This document shows positions 55,976 through 64,000 of a stretch of 64,000 bases of DNA, in pieces. The notes beneath the pieces are model-generated. The model ran no database searches and was not told where the DNA came from. It saw nothing but the letters and a program-made list of their open reading frames with translations. Every line of letters begins with the position of its first letter. Positions within the stretch are counted from its first letter, which is position 1. Source of the DNA: Orbus hercynius (GTDB lineage: Bacteria; Pseudomonadota; Gammaproteobacteria; Enterobacterales; Orbaceae); NCBI RefSeq assembly GCF_003634275.1, contig NZ_RBWY01000003.1, positions 227,334-291,333 of the forward strand, in the 5' to 3' direction. Both the position numbers and the translations under genes were made by a program.

Positions 55976-56656
55976 ATGAAACTACTCATTATTGAAGATA
56001 ACTTAAAAATTGCCGATTACTTGAAAAAAGGCTTAACAGAGTCAGGCTATACGATTGATTTAGCGCATGATGGGGTGGATGGTTTGCACTATGCGTTAAG
56101 TGCGGATTATGATTTGTTAATTCTTGATATTATGTTACCTAAGCTTGATGGATTGGCGATTTTACAAGCGGTTCGCCATGCCAATAAAGAGATGCCTATT
56201 TTACTATTATCGGCGCGTGACCAAGTGGCCGATCGGGTGAATGGCTTAGAGATGGGCGCTGATGATTATTTAGTGAAACCCTTCGACTTTTCAGAATTAC
56301 TGGCCAGGATTCGAACATTATTACGCCGCTCGCTACAACACGTGAGTGAATCGTCGATGATGAAGATTGATGACTTAGAGCTAGACAGTAAAAAACGCTA
56401 TGCGATGCGAGCCGGTCGGCGCATTGATTTAACGGCAAAAGAGTTTTCGTTACTGGAATTATTAATGTATCGGCAGGGGGAAGTGTTATCACGCTCGTTA
56501 ATTGCCTCGCAAGTTTGGGATATGAATTTTGATAGCGATACCAATGTGATTGATGTTGCGATGCGCCGCTTGCGGGCCAAAGTGGATGATGATTTTGCTA
56601 AAAAGCTGCTGCATACGATCCGCGGCATGGGCTATGTGTTAGAGGATCGTGGATGA
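55976..56656 (+). CDS. cusR: Heavy-metal response regulator, CusR-like
   Basis: 226-aa OmpR-family regulator. The receiver has the acidic pair ED at residues 7-8, the phospho-acceptor in [14 protein letters not shown] and Lys in [10 protein letters not shown]. The winged-helix DNA-binding domain contains [20 protein letters not shown], nearly identical to E. coli CusR. It probably activates cusCFBA, located 15 kb upstream. It overlaps the kinase gene by 4 bases (ATGA). Confidence 0.85.
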   Translation: MKLLIIEDNLKIADYLKKGLTESGYTIDLAHDGVDGLHYALSADYDLLILDIMLPKLDGLAILQAVRHANKEMPILLLSARDQVADRVNGLEMGADDYLVKPFDFSELLARIRTLLRRSLQHVSESSMMKIDDLELDSKKRYAMRAGRRIDLTAKEFSLLELLMYRQGEVLSRSLIASQVWDMNFDSDTNVIDVAMRRLRAKVDDDFAKKLLHTIRGMGYVLEDRG

Positions 56657-58035
56657 TAACACACTTTTTCCGCTCACTGGCGTTTCGCTTAGCGTTGATG
56701 TTTTCGCTATCGTCGATGCTTGTGTTGTTATTGCTCGGGTTTGTGGTGGTTTATGCGGTTAATCAGCATTTTATTGCGCAAGATCGTATGGTGCTTAACG
56801 CGCAGAGCGGGCACCTTGTGCATGCCCTTGGTGATGTGGCGAATATGGATGAATTGCATCAGCAGATGCAGTCTTTATCGCATAATATGACCGGAGAGCA
56901 TGGTAGTGTGGTGTTGCTTTTAAATAATCATCAACCGCTATATGATAGCCAAAGCGATTTCGCGTTAGAAAAGGCGTTGATGAATATTAGCCAGGTGAGC
57001 AAAAAAACCTTAATCACCTTGTATGAAGGGGACTACCATTATCGCGTATTGATTCAGCCAGTTGATATGCCGATTGCGCCAAATGGCGTGCTTATTATTG
57101 CCTTAAATATTGAGCATCATGAAAGCTTTTTAACTTCGTTTCATTATTCCATGTGGCTAATTATTGCCATAGCCGCTTTAATCATGGGGATTGGTGCGTG
57201 TTTGGCAGCTAATCATGGACTGCGGCCATTGCATACTTTAGTCGCCCAGAGCGAGAATATTACGGTAGATAATCTTGATACTCGCCTGCCGATGGTGAAT
57301 ACGTATTCGGAAATCAATCAACTGACGTTAACGTTTAATGCCATGCTCGATCGTTTGAATCAAGCATTTAACCGTTTAAGCGGTTTTTCGTCAGACTTGG
57401 CGCACGAGCTGCGTACGCCATTAACGACAATTAAGATGCAGTATCAAGTGATTTTGTCGCGCGCGCGTAGTGTTGAGGAGTATCAGCAAGCGTTAGTTGA
57501 AAGCGCCGAGGAGCTTGATCATCTCATTCGTATGGTGACGGACCTGCTGTTTATTGCTAAATCGGAAAATGGTTTAATGAGCCCGCAAATGCAAACCTTT
57601 GCCATCGCAGATGAAATCAGTAGTCTATTTGATTTTTATGGTTATATTGCGCAAGAAAAAGCCGTAACACTTCACCAAGAAGGTGAGGCACAAATTACGG
57701 CTGATCGCACGTTGTTACGCCGAGCACTAAGTAACTTAATTGCTAATGCCATTCATTATGGTTATGCGAACTCTGCTGTTAACATTCGGGTGGCGCAGCA
57801 AGGTGAGCAAGTTCATATTGTGGTACAAAACCAAGGCGAGACCATCGATCCAAAGCACTTGCCACATATCTTTGAACGTTTTTATCGGGTCGATACGGCC
57901 AGAACACACTTTAGCGATGGGGTTGGGCTAGGACTGGCGATTACTGCAGCAATTATTGCTGCGCATCAAGGCACAATTACGGCATCATCACAGCATCATG
58001 TAACGTGCTTCACCATTATATTAAACCAATCTTAA
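56653..58035 (+). CDS. cusS: Heavy-metal sensor histidine kinase, CusS-like
   Basis: 460 aa. Two membrane segments (about 10-38 and 165-190) frame a periplasmic sensor loop that contains several His and Met. A HAMP domain follows, then the dimerisation helix with the autophosphorylated His in [15 protein letters not shown], and the ATPase domain with N (LIANAIHYG) and G boxes (DGVGLGLAI). E. coli CusS has 480 aa. It senses periplasmic Cu(I)/Ag(I) and phosphorylates CusR. Confidence 0.85.
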   Translation: MITHFFRSLAFRLALMFSLSSMLVLLLLGFVVVYAVNQHFIAQDRMVLNAQSGHLVHALGDVANMDELHQQMQSLSHNMTGEHGSVVLLLNNHQPLYDSQSDFALEKALMNISQVSKKTLITLYEGDYHYRVLIQPVDMPIAPNGVLIIALNIEHHESFLTSFHYSMWLIIAIAALIMGIGACLAANHGLRPLHTLVAQSENITVDNLDTRLPMVNTYSEINQLTLTFNAMLDRLNQAFNRLSGFSSDLAHELRTPLTTIKMQYQVILSRARSVEEYQQALVESAEELDHLIRMVTDLLFIAKSENGLMSPQMQTFAIADEISSLFDFYGYIAQEKAVTLHQEGEAQITADRTLLRRALSNLIANAIHYGYANSAVNIRVAQQGEQVHIVVQNQGETIDPKHLPHIFERFYRVDTARTHFSDGVGLGLAITAAIIAAHQGTITASSQHHVTCFTIILNQS

Positions 58036-58049
58036 AGCGCACAGTATTG

Positions 58050-58074
58050 ACCACCGATAGCCTAAATCGGTGGT
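58050..58074 (+). terminator. Hairpin after cusS
   Basis: Perfect 9-bp stem ACCACCGAT/ATCGGTGGT with a 7-base loop, 14 bases after the stop. No T-run, so termination is uncertain. Confidence 0.5.
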
Positions 58075-58187
58075 GAACCTTGATGGTTATTGATCGCTCT
58101 TAAGCGCTATTTACCCCAAAAAGTTACAATTCAGCGCTTTTTTGCTATGATTAAGTCTCATTTATGGAGGCAACAAGGAGGGTAAAC

Positions 58188-58451
58188 GTGAATTCGACTA
58201 AAAAGCACATACATTATTTGGGGTGGATCGCAACATTTACTGCATTTTTGATGTATGTTTCTTATATTCCACAGATTCTTGATAACCTTAATGGTATAAA
58301 GACTAATCCTACTCAGCCAATTACCGCGGCGATTAACTGCTTTTTATGGGTATGTTATGGGTTATTGAAGGAAGAAAAAGACTGGCCAATTGCCATTGCA
58401 AACTCGCCGGGCGTGGTATTTGGGCTGATTGCCTTTTTTAGCGCATTATAA
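58188..58451 (+). CDS. SemiSWEET sugar transporter
   Basis: 87 aa from GTG 58188, chosen for the strong AGGAGGG site at ideal distance; an ATG at 58164 would put that site inside the gene. Three helices form one SWEET/PQ-loop unit, with MYVSYIPQILDNL in helix 1 and NCFLWVCYGLLKE in helix 2. Such half-transporters dimerise and let sugars equilibrate across the inner membrane. Single gene. Confidence 0.85.
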   Translation: MNSTKKHIHYLGWIATFTAFLMYVSYIPQILDNLNGIKTNPTQPITAAINCFLWVCYGLLKEEKDWPIAIANSPGVVFGLIAFFSAL

Positions 58452-58515
58452 CAATAATCAGAATGGCAATACTGAAGGCCTATTTGGCTGATTCAGTATT
58501 GCTAATCCTAATCGA

Positions 58516-59007
58516 TTATAATGTCTCTTGCGGACTGGATTCGATAAAATTGGCTAAATTTTCAAGGCCAAGGCGAATGAATTTTGGCATGGAGTCGAGA
58601 TCAATCGAGTCCATTAAATTTTTAACACATAGCCCTAATTCCGTATCACCTTCAACAATCAATCGACGCTGAAAAAATAGCGTATCGGGATCTTGCCTTC
58701 TCGTGGCAATTAAGATCAAATCATTGGTATCGCCACTAAAACTGACATCGGGGATTTGGACTCGACTGACAACCAGTTTATTATTGACGTTGCTAATAAA
58801 CCAAACGAGTTGTAAATCTCGAACTTCAATTTTGAGCCAACGATTCTCTAAAAAATCCAGATCACCATCGGCCAGAGAACGTTCAAATTGTGCTTGCAAT
58901 AGCTGTTCAATGATTTTCTTTTTTAATGAAAATGGCACACATTGTAATGGTTTACTTAAAACCATCGGTGTTTTAGCAACTAGCATTGAATGCATTTTAC
59001 TTAACAT
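58516..59007 (-). CDS. ubiT: Ubiquinone biosynthesis accessory factor UbiT
   Basis: 163-aa SCP2-domain protein. KQDPDTLFFQRRLVIEGDTE-type segment is present as RQDPDTLFFQRRLIVEGDTE, followed by LGLCVKNLMDSI, matching E. coli UbiT (YhbT). It takes part in oxygen-independent ubiquinone synthesis with UbiU and UbiV. Those two genes, next to ubiT in E. coli, are not here. It lies downstream of the antiporter gene on the same strand. Confidence 0.9.
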   Translation of the reverse strand: MLSKMHSMLVAKTPMVLSKPLQCVPFSLKKKIIEQLLQAQFERSLADGDLDFLENRWLKIEVRDLQLVWFISNVNNKLVVSRVQIPDVSFSGDTNDLILIATRRQDPDTLFFQRRLIVEGDTELGLCVKNLMDSIDLDSMPKFIRLGLENLANFIESSPQETL

Positions 59008-59054
59008 AATTACTCTCTTTTCGTTATGATTTCGATACTAATATTTGTTATACG

Positions 59055-60695
59055 TTATTGATGCTCATCTGATAGCAAGGTTTCGTAAATATCAAGATCG
59101 GTACTTAAACGATCAAATATTTCATCTGAGATCTCATTTCGCGTTTTGAGTTGATAAAGCGCGGCACGTTCACTACCAATTGCCACTAAACGCATACGCC
59201 TTTCTAATCTTTCAGCCTCAAGCGATTTCTTCTCCAGATCTTTAAGACCTGTTCTGCGCCTTAAAGAGCCGATAACGCGTGAACCCACTTCATTAACAAT
59301 ATCCGCATCGATGCCATCGGTGGTGTCTAATAATAAGTTGCCTTGCATCTTTTCTAAGCTACTGATTGCTTCTTCAGCCATGTAACCTTTGGCGTATAAC
59401 GCTTCGTTATTAATCGCGCTGTTTTCTAAGATGACTTTACCTTTTAGTAACAGGGGTAAAATGAATACCGCCGTAATTAACGAGACTAATATTACGCCTG
59501 TTGCGATAAAAACAAGTTCATAACGCCCTGGTATTTGGGTCGTGATTGGAATGGATAATACACCGGCTAATGTGATCGCTCCGCGCACGCCAGCAAAGGT
59601 TGCAATTAACAGATCACGAGTGGTATAGCTTTTAAAGGCTAATGGCCTTTTGGCACCAAACGGTAATGAAGGTAAATGTTTCATCACCCATAACCATAAA
59701 AACCGCGTTGCCATTAAGACGGCAAAGACAAAAAAGACTACTAATATTAATTGCCAAAGTTCAATTGAGGTATCGGTTTGGTTAGTGACGTAGGTATCGG
59801 TGATAATGGTTGGTAATTGCAGCCCTAATAAGGTGAAAATCACACCGTTAAAGACGAATGTTAGCATTGACCAAGTACTTTCTGATTGTAAGCGGGTCGT
59901 TAGCGGGGCATTTCTCATAATCCCTGATTGCTTGACTGTCATACCCGCACTGACTGCTGCTAAAATTCCTGATGCATGAAAAAAATGTTCTGCAATTAGG
60001 TAAACCGCAAATGGCAGTAAAAAGAGCAATACAATTTGGATAGCTGAATCGTTATTGGTCAGCTTATTGATTTTACGCAGTACTCGAGTATAACCCCAAG
60101 TAAAAATTGCACCCACAGCAAGGCCGCCAATCGCTGAAACAAAGAATGCTAACGAGATATTTAGCATATTAAATTCCATTGCGCCAATGGCAATGGCAAT
60201 GGCAAATTTTAAGCTGACAAGGCCTGAAGCATCATTCATTAATGCTTCACCTTCAATAATTTCCATTTTACTCTTTTCAATGCGCCCTTTACCAACAATA
60301 CCACTTAATGCCACGGCATCGGTTGGTGATAAGACGGCGGCAAGCGCCATGGCTGCTGGAAGTGATACATTAGGTAAAATCCAATGCAGGATATAGCCTA
60401 ATGCCACAACGGTAATAATGACCAATACTAACGCTAAGCCGACAATCTCGCGGACATTGTGCACAAAGTCCTTAATTGCCGTTTTTCGCCCATCATCAAA
60501 GAGTAGTGGCGGAATAAATAATAGCAAGAACAAATTGGGATCAAATCGCTCTTCATAAACATGAAAAGCTGCTAAAATACATCCCAGTAAGATTTGCATC
60601 AGTGGCAAAGGAATCTGAAACGGAAACAGTTTTACAAAGATTCCGGAAATGGAAACAAGTAAAATAAGGATAAGGATAGTTGAGAATAATTCCAT
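59055..60695 (-). CDS. CPA1-family Na+/H+ antiporter (YjcE-like)
   Basis: 546 aa. A membrane domain of about 12 helices (residues 1-410) contains ALAAVLSPTDAVALSGIVGK and GEALMNDASGLVSLKFAIA, which carry the ion-binding Asp/Asn residues, and FAGVRGAITLAGVLSIP. A helical cytoplasmic tail of about 130 residues follows. Length and motifs match E. coli YjcE (549 aa). It exchanges Na+ for H+ at the inner membrane. Confidence 0.9.
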   Translation of the reverse strand: MELFSTILILILLVSISGIFVKLFPFQIPLPLMQILLGCILAAFHVYEERFDPNLFLLLFIPPLLFDDGRKTAIKDFVHNVREIVGLALVLVIITVVALGYILHWILPNVSLPAAMALAAVLSPTDAVALSGIVGKGRIEKSKMEIIEGEALMNDASGLVSLKFAIAIAIGAMEFNMLNISLAFFVSAIGGLAVGAIFTWGYTRVLRKINKLTNNDSAIQIVLLFLLPFAVYLIAEHFFHASGILAAVSAGMTVKQSGIMRNAPLTTRLQSESTWSMLTFVFNGVIFTLLGLQLPTIITDTYVTNQTDTSIELWQLILVVFFVFAVLMATRFLWLWVMKHLPSLPFGAKRPLAFKSYTTRDLLIATFAGVRGAITLAGVLSIPITTQIPGRYELVFIATGVILVSLITAVFILPLLLKGKVILENSAINNEALYAKGYMAEEAISSLEKMQGNLLLDTTDGIDADIVNEVGSRVIGSLRRRTGLKDLEKKSLEAERLERRMRLVAIGSERAALYQLKTRNEISDEIFDRLSTDLDIYETLLSDEHQ

Positions 60696-60848
60696 GATTT
60701 CGAATTTATACTTTATATATTAGGATCTGGTCATTATAGCTTAATTATTTATCTAATTCAGTCGAATTTGTTGAAATTAATGCTCTTTTTTAAATAAAAT
60801 TTATCTTTCGATAAAATATTTTTAACTTAAATCATAAATAGTTATTAC

Positions 60849-61541
60849 ATGAAAAATTGGCAGCGTGCATTTGTTTTGCATAATCGGGCATACAGTGAGA
60901 CAAGTTTACTCGTTGATCTCTTTATTGAGTCGAAAGGGAAAGTGACTACAATTGCTAAAGGTGCAAGGCGTAAGCGTTCATCATTAAAAGGTATTTTGCA
61001 ACCCTTTACACCATTGATTATTCAATATAGCGGTAATGGCGAAGTTAAAACGCTCGGTCAGGTTGAAGCTATGTCACTCTCTTTGCCGTTATTGGGCTAT
61101 GGTTTATACAGTGGATTTTATCTCAATGAATTACTGCATCGTGTATTAGTTTCTGAATTAGATACGACAGAATTATTCCAAGCTTATTTAGAGAGTTTAC
61201 AGCAGTTAGCCAAACGGATTGAACCTGAAAAAGTCCTACGCCAATTTGAATTTATTTTGCTGGAATTTTTAGGCTATCGCGTTGATTTTGAGCATTGTAG
61301 TGCAACCGGTGATGATATCGTTGATGAGATGTATTATTTATATCAGTCAGAACAAGGATTTATCAGCAGCTTAATGCAAAATAGTAATAGCTATTTAGGT
61401 AAGGAACTACGGGCTTTTGCGGCAAAAAACTTTGATGATCTCAGGTGTTTGAAAGCGGCTAAACGGTTTACCAGACAGGCACTAAAACCTTATGTCGGAT
61501 CTAAACCGTTTAAAAGCCGAGAATTATTTTTGCAGCCATAA
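60849..61541 (+). CDS. recO: DNA repair protein RecO
   Basis: 230 aa. The OB-fold N-terminal domain starts MKNWQRAFVLHNRAYSETSL, with GARRKRSSLKGILQPFTPL, then a helical domain ending SRELFLQ, as in E. coli RecO (242 aa). It loads RecA onto SSB-coated DNA in the RecFOR pathway. It stands alone here instead of behind era. Confidence 0.94.
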   Translation: MKNWQRAFVLHNRAYSETSLLVDLFIESKGKVTTIAKGARRKRSSLKGILQPFTPLIIQYSGNGEVKTLGQVEAMSLSLPLLGYGLYSGFYLNELLHRVLVSELDTTELFQAYLESLQQLAKRIEPEKVLRQFEFILLEFLGYRVDFEHCSATGDDIVDEMYYLYQSEQGFISSLMQNSNSYLGKELRAFAAKNFDDLRCLKAAKRFTRQALKPYVGSKPFKSRELFLQP

Positions 61542-61542
61542 A

Positions 61543-61572
61543 AAAATACGGCTTTAGCTGCCGTATTTTAAT
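61543..61572. terminator. Bidirectional terminator between recO and mlaA
   Basis: AAAATACGGC/GCCGTATTTT perfect stem with a 7-base loop; A-run on the left and T-run on the right serve the two convergent genes. Confidence 0.85.
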
Positions 61573-61578
61573 GATCCA

Positions 61579-62337
61579 TTATTGTGCATCAATATCATCA
61601 AGGTAAGAGCTAATCGCTTCTTGACGCTGTAATTGTTTTTTCTCGTCAACTTGTCCGCCTGAAGCTAAGAAATCGTTGCTTTGAAAATAAGCATTACGCA
61701 TAAAATTGTAAGGATCGGCGCTACTATTGAGTAAGTCTTCGTATTCAATTGCAACCGCTCTTGATTCAATACCATCAAATGCCCAACGCGCAATACTTGC
61801 TTCCCATGATAACCAATGTAAAGGTGGATAAGCATAGTCAACCAATGTACCACCATCTTGTCGTAATGTTGCTTGACCATAAAATGGTAATACAACATAT
61901 GGACCATAAGGTACATCGTAGTGGCCTAAAACGGTACCAAAAGTCTCTCGATTGCCTTTTTGTAATTGCGGATCGGCCATGCTCGCAACGTCAAGCAAGC
62001 CACCAAAACCAAATACGGTATTGAGCATAAATCTGGCTAAATGTACCCCCATCTGATGAACATTACCTTGTAGCAAGCTGTTTACTGCCGATGCTGGTTC
62101 AGTTAAATTTGACGATACGCCGCTAATTCCACTACGAATGGGGGAGGGCACATAATCTTTCCATGCAACCGCAACAGGTCTTAGTAAATAAGGATCGAGT
62201 ACATGATAGTTAAAATTAAACATCGCATTATTAAAACCAGACAATGGATCTGAATAACTGTTTGTTTCAGGATCGTAAGTTGCACATCCGGTCAACGTCA
62301 TCGTTGAGAAGAGTAAACTGATTATTTTCTTTTTCAT
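61579..62337 (-). CDS. mlaA: Outer-membrane lipid-asymmetry lipoprotein MlaA
   Basis: 252-aa VacJ family lipoprotein. Lipobox LTGC places Cys at residue 18, followed by DPLSGFNNAMFNFNYHVLDP and GDGVYFVLP-type segment VPYGPYVVLPFYG. A C-terminal acidic tail (YLDDIDAQ) is present. It removes misplaced phospholipids from the outer leaflet and hands them to the MlaC shuttle. A single gene; the rest of the Mla system is elsewhere. Confidence 0.94.
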   Translation of the reverse strand: MKKKIISLLFSTMTLTGCATYDPETNSYSDPLSGFNNAMFNFNYHVLDPYLLRPVAVAWKDYVPSPIRSGISGVSSNLTEPASAVNSLLQGNVHQMGVHLARFMLNTVFGFGGLLDVASMADPQLQKGNRETFGTVLGHYDVPYGPYVVLPFYGQATLRQDGGTLVDYAYPPLHWLSWEASIARWAFDGIESRAVAIEYEDLLNSSADPYNFMRNAYFQSNDFLASGGQVDEKKQLQRQEAISSYLDDIDAQ

Positions 62338-62531
62338 GTTGAGTCTTTATTATTATGTTGCGTGGTTTATTGATTATAATCTATTGTACCATTATGTTTA
62401 ACATTTGCCGAAAATTTCATTTTTTATTATGCTATTTTTTGCTTAAAGATCGCACAAAATGTCCATAATAGAGTTGGCGTTAAAAGAATTATGGAAAAAA
62501 TTCATTAATTACATTAGAATAAATACGGTAT

Positions 62532-62603
62532 GACTTCATAGTTAAATGGATATAACGAGCCCCTCCTAAGGGCTAGTTGCAGGTTCGATTCCTGCTGAGG
62601 TCA
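62532..62603 (+). tRNA. tRNA-Arg (anticodon CCU)
   Basis: Folded by hand: acceptor GACTTCA/TGAGGTC, D arm with GTTAAATGGATATAAC, anticodon stem AGCCC/GGGCT around loop CTCCTAA (anticodon CCT), T stem GCAGG/CCTGC with loop TTCGATT, discriminator A. The CCA end is not encoded. It reads AGG codons. In E. coli the equivalent gene, argW, is an integration hotspot, and here an integrase gene follows 320 bases downstream. Confidence 0.93.
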
Positions 62604-62922
62604 AAATTCCGTTTTAAGTCGTCAATAGCTCATCGCGTATCCTATCAATAAGCAGTCAAAATCCTATTAAATTTTCTTAACTAAATTGTATGAGTAGATT
62701 ATTGTATCGTTAGATCTCGTTGTTAAGGTAACAATATGCATTTGCTTATTTGCTCGATATTCATATTGAACCTCTGTTCTTAGCACCATGAGATCGATAA
62801 AGGTAAACACGCATTTTAAAAATAATACTGACCACGGATTTTCACTACCATGCATATGTGATTAGCGGTGAATAAGTCACGATTTTTATTTTAAGTAACA
62901 TAATATAAGGAAGATTGTATTT
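62604..62922. other. tRNA-integrase intergenic region
   Basis: AT-rich, about 320 bases. It should hold the attachment junction at the tRNA 3' end and the integrase promoter. A 62-codon minus-strand frame at 62667-62855 has no family resemblance. I could not see a second copy of the tRNA end in this window. Confidence 0.5.
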
Positions 62923-63867
62923 ATGTCTAAATTAGGAAAACTATCCTTACGTGAATTACTCACAATGTATTTTCAGCATAAGGAATTACGTGAAGATACC
63001 AAAAAAAGTTATGTGAATGTTGTCAGAATATTCGAAAAATATTACGGTAATCGGGTCGTAATCGATGACATTTCTGTCGATACAGTACTGGCATTTCGCC
63101 ATCACGTTTTACATCAAAAATTAAATAGCCATCAAACATGGAATACTTATAATCGACATTTTGCTGCATTGTTTAATTTTGCAATTGAACATTCATTGAC
63201 TCAATCTTTAAATCCGTTTAATAAAATGAAAGTGAAGATTATTACCAAAAAGAAAAAAACACTCGATATTACTCAGATAGATCACGCTATTGCATTTTTA
63301 GAAAGCAAAGTTGCTACCGAGACGATTAAAGATTTTTACTATCCTACTTGGTTTTGGCGCTCAGTTATTAATACCTTCCGTTATACAGGCATTCGCTTGA
63401 ATCAGCTTATTCATATACGATTGTGTGATTTAGATGATAAAAAGATTTTGTTTTTACGCGGTGATGGTTCAAAAACGCATACGGAAAGATACGTTCCGCT
63501 GATTGATAGTTTATATCATGATTTAGTGCAATTAAAACAACAATTAGTTGATAAAGGCGTAGCTCAAGAGCAGCAGCTATTTAATATTTATTACTTCAAG
63601 TCATCTAAAAAATGCTACAACCAAATGTCGGCTATGCGTATACATGTTTTTTTCCAGCAATTGTCTCAGAGTTTAAATTATCCCGTTTCACCTCATCGAT
63701 TTAGGCATACATTGGCGTCACAATTAATGAAAAAACCCGATCGCAATATTCATTTAGTTAAGGAGTTATTAGGGCATAGCTCAATAAATACGACGCTAGA
63801 ATATATCGAGGCTGATATGGAGCAATTAAAAAACTGTTTGCTTTCTTATTCTAATTTTTCAGTGTAA
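62923..63867 (+). CDS. Tyrosine recombinase (phage-type integrase)
   Basis: 314 aa. The SAM-like core-binding domain covers about residues 8-95 (LSLRELLTMYFQHKELREDT). The catalytic domain has all key residues: Arg in RYTGIRLNQLIHI, HxxR in SPHRFRHTLAS, His in LLGHSSINTT and the nucleophile Tyr in LEYIEAD. It appears intact. Its position just after tRNA-Arg(CCU), reading away from it, indicates the left end of an integrated element that continues past the window. Confidence 0.92.
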   Translation: MSKLGKLSLRELLTMYFQHKELREDTKKSYVNVVRIFEKYYGNRVVIDDISVDTVLAFRHHVLHQKLNSHQTWNTYNRHFAALFNFAIEHSLTQSLNPFNKMKVKIITKKKKTLDITQIDHAIAFLESKVATETIKDFYYPTWFWRSVINTFRYTGIRLNQLIHIRLCDLDDKKILFLRGDGSKTHTERYVPLIDSLYHDLVQLKQQLVDKGVAQEQQLFNIYYFKSSKKCYNQMSAMRIHVFFQQLSQSLNYPVSPHRFRHTLASQLMKKPDRNIHLVKELLGHSSINTTLEYIEADMEQLKNCLLSYSNFSV

Positions 63868-63869
63868 AA

Positions 63870-64000
63870 AGACGGCTAAGTCTTATTTTATTGGTGTTGT
63901 AGCATGATGATAGATAATCATATTGTTATAAATAGCAAAACAATAATCTGGTAATTGCTTACTAAGGGAGAGATAAAACTAATATAAATTAATTCATTAT
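63870..64000. other. Window end after the integrase
   Basis: A weak hairpin AAGAC/GTCTT followed by ATTTTATT at 63870-63892 may end the integrase mRNA. The remaining bases are AT-rich with no supported gene; the element is cut off here. Confidence 0.4.

Noticed and set aside
62667..62855. 62-codon minus-strand frame between tRNA-Arg and integrase
   Set aside because: No ribosome site or similarity; AT-rich chance frame.

Overview
The window comes from an AT-rich gammaproteobacterium close to the Pasteurellaceae/Orbaceae (Gilliamella-like is my best guess, inferred from recall). It carries gammaproteobacterial gene orders (thrS-infC-rpmI-rplT-pheM-pheST-ihfA, dusB-fis, cmk-rpsA-ihfB), E. coli-like DppABCDF, YhhQ, UbiT and Cus proteins, and a pheM attenuator. 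No rRNA is present. There is one tRNA, tRNA-Arg(CCU).

Core part, 1-34.8 kb: a qmcA/nfeD-like membrane pair; the dppABCDF dipeptide importer; yajQ and dapD; orphan fumarate reductase anchor genes frdCD; a mannose PTS operon (manXYZ, DUF956, manA); the translation cluster from thrS to ihfA with its classical leader controls (a ThrRS operator mimic, an AUU start on infC, and a Phe-rich leader peptide with attenuator before pheS); a queuosine locus (short queF, queC, yhhQ) with two separate preQ1-I-type riboswitches; dusB-fis; cmk-rpsA-ihfB; and a shikimate/quinate cluster (aroE, aroL with TyrR boxes, ydiN, ydiB, aroD). A DUF421 gene follows.

Accessory part, 34.8-58 kb: a GC-richer copper efflux operon cusCFBA, whose likely regulators cusRS lie 15 kb further on. 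Between them is a patchwork: a polymorphic toxin with an Imm8-like immunity gene; decayed remnants (an immunity gene, an RtcB-like tail, a HEPN gene) around two 118-bp direct repeats; a HEPN-like orphan; two nearly identical RadC/JAB genes in inverted orientation around a MarR regulator, a lipoprotein and a hypothetical gene; a RelA/SpoT-domain protein convergent with a GIY-YIG protein; and an AraC/MFS efflux pair. Short hairpins with a GCGAG-N4-CTCGC core recur through this zone.

Right part, 58-64 kb: a SemiSWEET sugar carrier, ubiT, a CPA1 Na+/H+ antiporter, recO and mlaA. tRNA-Arg(CCU) follows, with a complete tyrosine recombinase just downstream, so another integrated element probably runs off the right edge.
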